This document shows positions 54,035 to 64,000 of a DNA stretch of 64,000 nucleotides, in pieces. The stretch covers positions 806,001 to 870,000 of the forward strand of contig JAQGDQ010000045.1 of assembly GCA_030141605.1 (NCBI GenBank), written 5' to 3'. The stretch comes from Tubiluchus corallicola. Its lineage: Eukaryota; Priapulida; Priapulimorpha; Priapulimorphida; Tubiluchidae. Both the position numbers and the translations under genes were made by a program. Position 1 is the first letter of the stretch; each line of letters opens with the position of its first letter. The notes under the pieces were generated by a model, which ran no database searches, had not been told where the DNA came from, and saw only the letters and a list, made by a program, of their open reading frames with translations.

Positions 54035-54361
54035 CTAATCCGCAAACAGTGGGTCTGATTTTGAATCAAAACATACAAACGACATAGTGCCTCTCCAACC
54101 ATTGTTGTGCATGTTGGCCAAGTGTTCTTGTTCCCAGCTACGGTAAAAACTGTCAAAAGTCTCGAGTGGTGTTTCCACTTGTCCAGACAACGTAATTGGC
54201 CGCCGTAGAATAAAGCCGGTGAAATGTTTTGGATGTGGAGCTAATTGCGAAAGGAGAAACGCATGAGAAGGGACCATTACGAGACGCAGCGTGCTGAAAG
54301 ACGCCCTAGAATGTGGCATGCGTCTCTGAAAGGTGGTGAACAAAAGGGAAGGCTGCACCAT
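54035..54361 (-). CDS. 108-aa ORF in a GC-richer island, unknown
   Basis: From ATG at 54361 the protein includes MPHSRASFSTLRLVMVPSHA, then FTGFILRRPITLSGQVETPL and FDSFYRSWEQEHLANMHNNG. The local base composition (near half GC) and balanced residues differ from the surrounding chance frames. No domain recognised. It could be a lineage-specific gene, an exon on the Onecut strand, or a repeat. Confidence 0.2.
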   Translation of the reverse strand: MVQPSLLFTTFQRRMPHSRASFSTLRLVMVPSHAFLLSQLAPHPKHFTGFILRRPITLSGQVETPLETFDSFYRSWEQEHLANMHNNGWRGTMSFVCFDSKSDPLFAD

Positions 54362-57094
54362 TCAGACAATCACAATCACCCCACGGGGAAAACTACCGAG
54401 CATTAGCGAATAATATTGCAATTATTTTATTATACCGTTCTGCGAGTTGCAGCCATTTATAAAGTAATGCAACACTCATTTGGTGGTGATACAATAGTCG
54501 CAGAGTTCACCAATTCTGCCTGAGTGAGCAGTAACTAGGTACATTTCAGACCTTTAATACACTGCCTACTTGAGCCATTAGTTAGCTACTGTAATTGTAC
54601 ATTTAATAAAATCTGCAACCTTTAAAGCTTTTAATAATACAGCGCGTTGGCTAGCGACACCAAGATGTACAAATAAGTGACTAAAATGTCAATTTCACCT
54701 GATGTAAACAGATGTGATTTCACCATAAACAGCCCGTAACGTTTAGTGATGAAAATGTTTTATAAACTAGATCACTAAAGATCACAAGAGGAGCTTTATG
54801 TGATTACCTTATTTTTGTTCTAGGCTCACAAAGTAAAGCTTAAATTGTAGTGCCAAACAAGATTTTGAAAGCAATTTTATGTTATACGCAGGCCCTTAGA
54901 GCCACTGTTTCACTCAGATAAGTGAGGGCTGCTTAATTTTGTTAGTCGTTGTTTGCTATTTGCGATTTGGAAGATAACAGTCTTATTACTTGTTATTCGT
55001 TTTTCGATTTTTATACTATCCTACATAACAACATTGTTGCATCTATAGCTCTACTTTGCAATTATCATGCACAGGTAGGGATTAAATAAACATGCAATGT
55101 CTCTCTTGACATCAAATTAAAGACGTATTCGGTAGCTTGCTGACTCCACCGTCACAAGAATTCAATACAGAGACAGTGTAATATATGATGATTAATCCCG
55201 CGGATTAGCAATCGTGTGGATTATTGGATGCAGCAGCAGTAGCATCCTCTTCAATGAATTCATTAGGATTAGAATGATGCTGAGTTCGTGGGTACACCTG
55301 GATGCCCTGACAAAATTAAACTTGTAAACGGGTAAGGTAAAATATGTAATCTTTAAGTCTGCAGAGTGATAAGTGGAAAGAAGTAGATTATCTTTCGTTA
55401 GTGCAGAAGTCTGGGTTTTATTTTTGTAATGTTCTTCAATCCTGTTATTTTGTATAAGTCTTTGGTTGCAATTAAAAATCCCCACAGCTAAGCAATTAAC
55501 TGTATCCATTGAAATCAGTTTTCGTCTGCTTTCAGTTTTTATTGAAGGTTTCAAAACATTTTCTAAAATAAAAAGTAAGAATATTTCGTTCTAAAATACG
55601 AACGGAAAAGATCAAGGTCTGTTTGCGCATTTTTCATCGCATGCTGATTACTTGCTGAAAAAATAAACTCACGCACGAAAATTCGAACTCCTCACTCTTG
55701 TAAAACAAATTCTTTATGCAAAACCAACCTATAGATTTGACGTTGAAAGCATATGTTAGTGGCTTATACTTGACTGAGTGTTTATTTATCACACTGCAAT
55801 AATATGTTTTCTGTGATAATGTCATGCTAATAATTTTTTTATTCCTTTGAATAGATTTTGTAACTAAATGTTTATTTCCGCACCTAAACCGGCAAAAATA
55901 TATTCTACGTAGTAAACACATACAAGTTTCTTACTAGTTACATTAGCATGCGTTCGTTGCCACATTGGTCAAGTATTAGGAAGCAAAAAAGACGCTAAAA
56001 TTAAGAAATGAACAGGGCAAATGTGCACACGTAGCACCTTTTCCAGGTGAACAGACACACATGCGCTTCAGCAGACTGACCAATTAAAGCATTTCTGATT
56101 ACTTCTGTTACACTATCATGGCCTTTGTATACGCGCAGCTCGCAGGCATGATTCTTTTTCTATTGTACGTTGTACAGAAAAAGTTTACAGAAGCCTAGAG
56201 TCTGAATGATCTAGCTACCGTGAGGTTCAAATTTATTCATGTAAATTCATTACTGTGTCCCGAACTTAAATGTGTTCAAATTGAAATCAACACCAATATC
56301 TGTTGGAATAAAAAATCAATAAAATTTAACTGGTACACTAAATTTTTTAGCCCACGAGTCAGCACCTGTTGAGCTAGATGCAAACAATGGTCGGGAGTAT
56401 CCGGCTTTACATACCAATCGTATTTACTTCTAATCATATTCGTGGTCTTACTTCTTATTTTTAATATTTCTTTTTTTATTTCAATTTCTTTTTCTTTGAT
56501 GCCTTTCTTTATTCTTTTCATTGGCTCAGCATCATGCTATGCATATAAGCCTGCTTTCTGTACCATGCAGCAACAACAATGTTTATAATTTTTGCTTATT
56601 ACTGTTCTTTTAACTTTTGTTGAGAAAACGCAAATTGTAATTACACTGCATTACTGAGTGAATCAATTAATCAATCTAACTTCCTGAGATTTGTTAGAAT
56701 TATTCAGGCATGTCGGAGATGCTAAAACTTTCCTTAACGTTTCTTTATCCGAAAATTTACTTTTCGGGTGACTAATGTAGGTGTACTTTCAATACGCTTA
56801 GTATAATGTTTTGTGTCTTTACTTATGTATCGGTACTGGAGGAATCACATTGTATAAAAAGTTTCAGCGAAGAATAACATAGAAAACCTTGAGAGGCGTT
56901 TCAACAGAAAATGTTACCAAAAATGTTGCAGCATTCCATCTATGAAATGATATAAATCTCCGTCCGCAAAATCTATTTGTTGTAAGCTTTATTAATTATC
57001 GAAAATAATCCTCTAACATGAACCACAGAACTGCAAAGATTTCTCAGCCACAGGTACCACAGTAAATTCTTCCTCAAAAACGTAGAAGTCGAAG
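54362..57094. other. Gene-free stretch
   Basis: AT-rich; minus-strand frames of 95-120 codons at 55192-55554 and 55634-55921 lack family features. Confidence 0.35.
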
Positions 57095-57165
57095 GCAGTA
57101 GGGCTGCTGAAACCACCTAGTTTCCCGGTGGTCACCCATCTGTCTAGTAACCAGAGAAGGTATGG
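57095..57165 (-). repeat. 5S rRNA-derived fragment (SINE3-like)
   Basis: On the minus strand, TCTGGTTACTAGACAGATGG then GTGACCACCGGGAA and GGTGGTTTCAGCAGC follows the 3' half of 5S rRNA (TGGTTAGTACTTGGATGGGTGACC, TGGGAATACCGGGTGCTGTAGGC pattern). The 5' half is not recognisable, so this is a relic or SINE head, not a working 5S gene. Confidence 0.45.
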
Positions 57166-60100
57166 TTTAAGTTTAACATGGCATTTAAACTATACAGTGG
57201 CCACATAGTTACTTTTATTGCCCCCTTGCTTTTGTGGCATTAAAGAAGTAGGCACTTTATGGGAATTCTGACCAATTTTTGCACTTTTGAACAGCATAAA
57301 AATGTAGAAAAAGCTAGACAAAAATAAAAAACTAACCCAGTTTTAATAACAATGAGTTATAGTTACTATAGGAACTATGTTAGTATGAGCCATCATATAC
57401 GTAACAGTGTAAGCGATTTTAAAAATCTAGACGCACTATATTGAGGAACGTAACAATACACTCCACAAAAGCGTTCATTATTAAAAAAACATGGATACAA
57501 GAAAACAAAGGTCCCTCAAGCGAGTGTGATTTTACTGCTCGGCAAATTATAGCCCTACGGTTTTTAATTCTACATTGGTGGTGAATGTGCGTGTATTATT
57601 CTATTGTAACAACGTTGCCAAGTAACGCAGCTCTGCTAAGAACAAGAAACTACTGTTTTGTAACATATAATAGTAACTACCGGCAAGCCACAATAACTAA
57701 CTACATGTAGCTGCAAATACTCTCAGTTTACAAAGTAAAAAAAGGCGAAATTTAACACGGTGTAATTGTTTTCAGTTTGCACGCAAAAGAGCATTCCAAT
57801 TTTTAACACGACTGGCTTGTCATTACCAACCAGTGAATAAAGCAACAGTAACAAAAACAACGTACGTAGTCTTGAATACAGGTGTGACGAAAGCTTGGGT
57901 GCAGTGAAAGCACTGAAAGAAAAGCGTATTACAGTATCCGGTTCCGCTGGATGCTGACGAAATACAAGCGAGGATTTAATGTATAGAATAGTGTATGTTC
58001 TATAAATGACAATAACAGATATAAATTTTAGTAACTCTAAAAGAAGGAAAACCCCAAAGAGAATAAAATTCACAGTTTTAAACAACTAACGGGCGCCGCT
58101 ATTTTCCAGAAAAATATTAATATAAAATGTAGGCGTTCGGGGATATTGGTTTTTCATAACTATATTACTACACATTTTAACTTTCTATATTTTGAAAGTG
58201 TGATTTCATCATTTTTGGAATTGCATGAAAAATCCTAAATAACTAATTACTATTAGAGATCGTACACGTATGAACGATGTATATACACATATTAGTTTGT
58301 TCATCGCAGCCGTTTTTGAACTCTGCGATCAGTTCGTGTGCACCGAGTCCTTTTGTGTGCGTTTTTATCGGAACTGGTCCTACAGGTATATATATATATA
58401 TATATATATATTATACATATATAAGCTATAATTCTAAATGCGCTAGCAATTTATACATGTGTCTGTAAATTCATTGAGTTCTGCAATGTAGCTGTCTGAA
58501 GAAAGGACAGCAATTTATGCAAACCCATGCTGCTTGGTGAATTCGTTAATCAAGAAGTGTTAATAATTAGCAGCGTAGTGGGTTAATTAGTTTAATGGTG
58601 ATGAGATAATTAACGTATAATCGGACAACAAATTAAACTGACATAGCACATGCGCGTAATTTTGATGAATGTCAAATTACATTTCTTGGTAATGTTTAAA
58701 ATAATCTAAAAAATAGTAAGACAAGGAAAGAACTTAATAGCTGAATATCATAAGAACCTAAGTGTTACTGTTTTCAATTGCTAAATCTTTTAGTTACGGG
58801 CTAAACTAGCTATTCAATTCCGATTTGTTATTCATAAACATGAGGCCTACTATATCGTTAATTTACCAAAAGCTATGTCTTACGCGATTAGGGAAGAACT
58901 GCTTATATGTGTAAATGCTAATTTTTTATTGAGTATTTTTATTAAAATACTCTAGGCTTTTATGTTATGTAACAAGCAATTATTAAAAAACTAAACTTCG
59001 GATTTTTGTCGTTCTTTATTATGCATTTAAGAAATACATATTCTAATGATTGTAAACAAATAATATTGAAATGAAACTGTAACAAATAATTATTATGACT
59101 GACGAAAACAAAGAAAACGCTTATTAAATATAGCTTTTTAAATTGCCCTTTAACTGCTTTTTTGAGATTGAAATTTTTAATTTTGCAATAAAAATTTCGG
59201 ATTTATTACTGCATACATTATTATCATTGTTTATTCGCTATATTGTTTATTATCAAATCAAAGAAACATAGAGCAATAAAACAAAATGTCAGCGAATTTA
59301 CAGTTACGTCAAGTACAATATTTTTCCAAGATCGATTAGAGTAGCCAAAAATGTGAATTCGTCATAAAAACAACGTAGGACGAGAATATATATAATATAA
59401 AAATAAACATTTGTTTACATAAATCGCCTCAAACTAGGCAAAATACCACTCAGGATAAAAGACTACAATAAGAAGGCGAAGATGTGAATATATAACCTGA
59501 GGAATAGAATAAATGTAACAAATTTTTTAGCGATAAAATGTATCTGTTGATATTCTACTTGAGTTAAAAACATTACAGAACTTTTTGACGATAAAAACGT
59601 TTTTCTTCCATCGATTTCACTATTTGAAATCTATTCTTAACGCTGCTGTATGTACATCAACCGATTAAATTAATCCTGCCTCTTTTATTCTGCGTGGCTT
59701 TGATTAGGAATAGAGTTACTGCCACTGACCCGATCACAGACTGCAGTGGGCTAATTCTATTAGATAACAAGCCTATTAAATAGAAATGAAAGCATCCCGC
59801 TAAGACGCTGACCACCAGCACTGAATAAGCACGCAGTAGTTGGCTTTATAAGAAATCATATAGTTATTATAGAATAGCTGAATGATATTATAACGTTGCA
59901 GTAATTGTAGCCCACCAAACTATCACTGTAACATACGAATTTTTCCATATTTAGAAGTGTAATTTTTATTAAAGACAATCTTTACATTAAATGTATAAAT
60001 GTTAATCTTTTCTTGGTAGCACAATTTTTCAGCAACAAAACTCTTTGGAGTCAACAATAACGCGCGGAAAATCATAGCTTTCTGTGCATGCACAAAAACA

Positions 60101-60200
60101 TAATTATGTGTTAATTATGATCTGCAAAAAACAAAATCTTTGAGTAAGATGACGTGGACGAGCATGATTGTATTTACTGTAAGAGATACCACTATTATTA
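57166..60200. other. Gene-free stretch with one (TA)n microsatellite
   Basis: A TA run at 58386-58411 is the only clear repeat. 58880-59420 is very AT-rich. No gene recognised. Confidence 0.4.
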
Positions 60201-60202
60201 TA

Positions 60203-60697
60203 GGTTTTACACGTCAAATGTAGACACAGGAAAGTTCAAATGTGACTTAGGTAAGTCAAATGTAGACATAGGAATTTCGAATGTGTTTTGGTAACTCAAA
60301 TGTGACTTAGGTAAGTCAAATGTAGATGCATTACTTTGAATAAATCGGTAATTAAGGTATTTAAGTGCAAATTAGAAAAAGATAAACCAAAGATAGTGCA
60401 TCTATTAGTAGACCTATAACGTTGTTATTTTAAGTAAGGAGCAATTATTAAATTGAAATCAAAGAAGATTAAATTTAACATCCTTAAACTTTACCACCTA
60501 TCCACATTTGAGATACCAATGTCACACTTGACTTGACATGTGTCTACATTTGACTTACCAAAAGCGCTCAAGATTTCCTGAAAACCATTGTTAACACATA
60601 TGAACTACCTAAGTCTACATTTGAGTTACCAAGACACATTTGAATTACCTAAATCTACATTTGAGTTAACGTAGGTCTACATTTGACATGTAAAACC
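60203..60697. mobile_element. 495-bp foldback MITE with internal inverted arrays, TA target site
   Basis: Termini GGTTTTACACGTCAAATGTA and, on the minus strand, GGTTTTACATGTCAAATGTA, flanked by TA on both sides. The left arm (to about 60330) is an array of about six modules of the form AAGTCAAATGTAGAC or ACTCAAATGTGACTTAGGT. The right arm (from about 60505) carries about eight inverted modules (GTCTACATTTGAGTTACC). An AT-rich 170-bp core separates them. No ORF. Confidence 0.85.
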
Positions 60698-61784
60698 TAT
60701 ATAGCATTTCCTATTTCACAAAAATAATTTCTGAACTACACAAATGATCATCTGAATGGGTTCCTCGCCGAGCAGGACTTAACTTGTATAGATTTTCAAT
60801 TTAGTTTTGCTTGGACAGAGGTAACATCCCTACAACAGCGTATTATAGCGTTAAAAATTCATATAAAAGGTTATTCGTACTACAGTAGCAACACGAGATT
60901 AAGAGGCAATATCATGAATGGCGCCTCAAATTATTTAATTGCATTACTTCATTTATATAGATAATGAAATACTAGAAATGTGTAGAGTGACGTTGGCAAC
61001 TACGCTCACATTTATTCTAGTTATTCAAACAAGCGTTCAATTCGCAGTGCCACGCGCTGTTTTGTAGCTGTGGCAGCAAGCTGCATGTTGCAAACATTTC
61101 AATTTTTCATTGTCGCTTTTCTAACGCTTTAAGCTCTGACTAGTCAAACACACAGTCCCAATGCGCCCAGTTACAGGTAATTGCTCATTGTTGACACACT
61201 AACTGTGCTAGTGGTGCTAACAATTCAATGTAAAATACAGCCGTGCATATTTAAACGGTCTCGTTTTATTTCGGAAGCCATATTTGCGGAGTGGATCCAG
61301 AAACAGGAAGTTACCTTCAATTCAGACAATGTGCAATCTAAAACTGACGAAGCTCACTTAGCAACTCCTTTTAACATTAACATGCACAACAAAGCGTATG
61401 TAAGCTTATCAAAATGGATTTCTATTCTTTTTTAAAGTCCTTACGCCCTTTTTATATCAAAAATACGCCCTGGTTTCATGCAAAATAGTTTCAATATAAA
61501 TGCAACGTCATAACTTTACGCCACTTGTATTTGATCAAGAGGAATAGATCTGCTATTATATTTTTTTCACTGTTTTATATATTGCAGAATAAGTCAGCCA
61601 GGTTGTTGCCAGAGGCTTACAGTGATACAAGGTGTCAGTATCTGTGACTGAAAGACGCGACTTGAAAAGGAAAAATGATGTAATTAGAATTATCACCAGA
61701 TCTCTGCAGCTTGAGAACACATATGAAACAAAGAAACGGTTGTCTCCGTATAGGAAAGATGCTTTCTTGTACGTGGCGGTGAGC
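60698..61784. other. Gene-free stretch
   Basis: An 84-codon plus-strand frame at 61181-61435 (SEAIFAEWIQKQEV, then a Lys/Asn-rich end) has no recognised family. Nothing else seen. Confidence 0.3.
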
Positions 61785-62036
61785 TACAAAACTACATTAC
61801 ACTACAATACACTACACTATACAGTACACTACAGTACATTATGCTACAATACACTATACCAAGCTACATTACACTACACAACACTACACTACATTGCACT
61901 TGCATTACACTGCATTGCACTACACTGCACTGCACTACACTGCTACACGAGACTGCACTGTACTACACTGCACTGCATTATACTATGCCACACTACACTA
62001 TACTACACTACACTACACTGCAGTACACTAAACTAT
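61785..62036. repeat. Degenerate ACTAC/ATTAC satellite
   Basis: About 250 bp of 5-bp units (ACTAC, ATTAC, ACTGC, ATACA) open in all three plus frames, giving a His/Leu/Tyr/Thr-repetitive artificial protein. Simple-sequence origin. Confidence 0.9.
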
Positions 62037-62094
62037 ATGGCTCGTCCTCGCTTACAAAAGCAGAGATAAGTAAAAAAGAAAAGAGAAAAAAATA

Positions 62095-62274
62095 ATTAAA
62101 AAAGGAAAGAGACAAAGTAAGGACAAGAAAGAAATAAAGAAAGAAGAAAGCAGGAAAAAATAAAAGACAGAAAGAAAGGAAGAAAGAAAGAAAATACGAA
62201 AGAGAGGAAGAAAGAAAGAAAGAAAATACGAAAGTAAGGAAGAAAAAAAGAAAAAAGAAAAGAAAGAAAGAAAA

Positions 62275-62350
<76 letters not shown>

Positions 62351-62420
62351 AAAGATGAAAGGAATGAAGAAAGAAGGAAAGAAAAAAGAAAGAACAAACG
62401 AAAGAAATAAAGAAAGAACG
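62095..62420. repeat. (GAAA)n purine tract
   Basis: A pure GAAA run at about 62266-62353 within a longer polypurine tract. The minus strand gives Phe/Ser/Leu-rich artificial frames. Confidence 0.95.
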
Positions 62421-63084
62421 GTTCTGTATTGTATTTGTATTTGTTGGCAATGCCGGCATTTTATTTGTTTTCAGAATCGAGTCATAATTCTGAAAAACTT
62501 TTTTGCTAACAAATGTCAATAAAAGCTCTATTACTGTCAAGAAAACTGATAACAATAAACTCGAAGTATAATATAAATAATTTATGTCATCAGAACTCTT
62601 TCCTTAAACATGTATGCAAATCTCAGAGATCTTCATAACACATTCCTAGCATACTCGGCTTATGCTAAACATCAAAGTTTACCTACATCTTTATGAAAAT
62701 GAAGTCATTTGATTTGGCCGGGCGGCGAGATTATGCATTACAGTGAAGCCCTGTGTGAAGCCCTAAATGGTGATGAGCACGCATTGACGAGGTGCTATTG
62801 TCTGTTGGTCCTGCGCGCTTAATCTGCTTGCTAAACAGTGTCACGCGAGTGCGGACCGTGTTTCAGCCGATTCACCCTTTCTTTATACGAGTAAAGTGGA
62901 AGGGCAAACATGCAAGCTTTCTGGGAGCGCTTGCTTGGATGCTGGTGAGCTTACACAACACAAGTGTTCACTTTCCCATGCAGTAAATCAGGCGGGCTTC
63001 ATCCCTTCGCTAGCGCCTTCACTTGCTAATACAGCAATCAACTAGCCTCTTGCTAAGACTTCAGCATAACTCAGCATGCTGGAC

Positions 63085-63318
63085 ATTTTACTCAATCATT
63101 TTTAATAATTCCAAAGTTTATTCAAGATACCTAGAGGATGCGTATTGAAAATAGTAAAGGAGACAAAGCCCTGCCTTGACGAATTCCGTTGCCCATACCG
63201 AGCATTTACTCAAATATTTTTAGTAGTTTTAAACCTTATTCGGCATACGTAATTATCAATATAAATTGAAAATAGTAAGAGGACAAAATTCTGTTGGCGA
63301 ATTCCGTAGTGCATTGGA
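63085..63318. repeat. Diverged tandem duplication, about 121-bp period
   Basis: Two segments share ATTTTACTCAA(T/A)-ATTTTTA, TTATTC, GAAAATAGTAA(A)G(A)GGA and GACGAATTCCGT / GGCGAATTCCGT in the same order. No recognised coding family. The rest of 62421-64000 holds nothing identifiable. Confidence 0.6.
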
Positions 63319-64000
63319 AAGTGCACATAAGGGAATTTCTTTTTCAGTGGATTCACACGCACAAGTGAAAACCTTTGGCAAATGTAAGACAGTTTTCTTC
63401 ATTGTAGCTTAACTTCAGTAAAATAAGAACTTTAAAAACAGTTTGCAAAAATTTTGTTTTATAGTAATTATATTTTTTAAACGTCTTCAACAACAAGCTA
63501 TAATTCAAGTTGGCTAATTCTCATTTAATTTCGCTTTGCAACATTGTATGAATTATGATTAATAACTCGACCAAGTTTAAGCTAGCCTCTTGTTAAAGAG
63601 TTGCCTATGTGTCAGCGTCATTATTGACTTGTGGAATCCTTACGGAAAAACACGCATATATTTGGTACATATTCAATTTGTAAAGAACATGGTAAATGAT
63701 AAGAAATTCAAACTAGGGGGATGGCCGAATTTTAATGTAACAGGTTTAAATTATTTTGTACGTTCCCACGAGTATGCATGCAATTACATTGTGGGTGGCA
63801 CACTGGGAAAACTGCGTCCAAAAACATTTAATGAAAGGGACTCATAATTACCCTAGTGATTTACGAATAGAACCAATTAGGTTTATATAATTAACACGCT
63901 CACTAATTCTCAAATCAACTCATGTTGTTAAAATTGCATGTTTTTTATTTATCAAACACAGACTTCACTTTGTTTTTGCTTGAAAACATTGCATTCAAAC

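Noticed and set aside
60203-60697. CRISPR-like array of repeated modules
   Set aside because: The modules are degenerate, inverted between halves and flanked by TA in a eukaryotic genome; this is a transposon structure.
61632-62095. 145-codon frame with LHYTTLHY-type repeats
   Set aside because: Open only because of 5-bp satellite units; no non-repeat protein features.
62008-62555. Phe/Ser-rich membrane-like proteins on the minus strand
   Set aside because: Translations of a (GAAA)n tract.

Overview
The window is AT-rich metazoan nuclear DNA. Genes are split by short to long GT-AG introns and are embedded in microsatellites, miniature transposons and retroelement debris. There is no prokaryotic, viral or organellar gene content. 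The organism is an invertebrate animal. Onecut-class homeobox, PSMD5, PIGV and TMEM242 orthologues indicate a eumetazoan. The compact minus-strand TMEM242-PIGV pair, with splice acceptors placed at the gene starts, would suit a lineage with spliced-leader trans-splicing such as tunicates or some cnidarians. The sequence alone does not fix the phylum.

Layout. 127-9216 (+): a complete 14-exon polo-like kinase 1 gene encoding 593 aa, with kinase domain, D-box and two polo boxes. 9217-12854: PLK1 3' region, an unexplained GC-enriched block and an 893-bp TA-flanked pogo/Tigger-like non-autonomous element. 12855-14378 (-): intronless PSMD5. 15529-16884 (-): PIGV, GPI mannosyltransferase II, whose first codons are not found. 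16977-17420 (-): intronless TMEM242, only 92 bp upstream of the PIGV acceptor. 17421-22635: mostly empty, with a retroelement tail. 22636-32276 (+): a six-exon SR splicing factor with RRM, Gly/Arg-rich linker, CCHC zinc knuckle and short RS tail. It has a 12-nt microexon and a plausible poison exon. Its 6.2-kb first intron contains an antisense hAT-like transposase-derived ORF. 36330-36595 (-): the last exon of a Onecut (HNF6-type) gene carrying the F48/M50 homeodomain. 36596-64000: 27 kb in which I find no cut-domain exon and no recognisable gene, probably Onecut intron or upstream DNA. It holds several clear repeats: a TTAA-flanked MITE, a perfect 112-bp palindrome, a foldback MITE built of inverted arrays, and minisatellites.

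The recognised genes are housekeeping (mitosis, proteasome assembly, GPI anchors, ATP synthase or complex I assembly, splicing) plus one developmental regulator. They do not form one pathway. I see no obviously new multi-gene system. The most unusual items are the perfect palindrome, the modular foldback element, the TMEM242-PIGV arrangement, and the microexon and poison exon in the SR gene.
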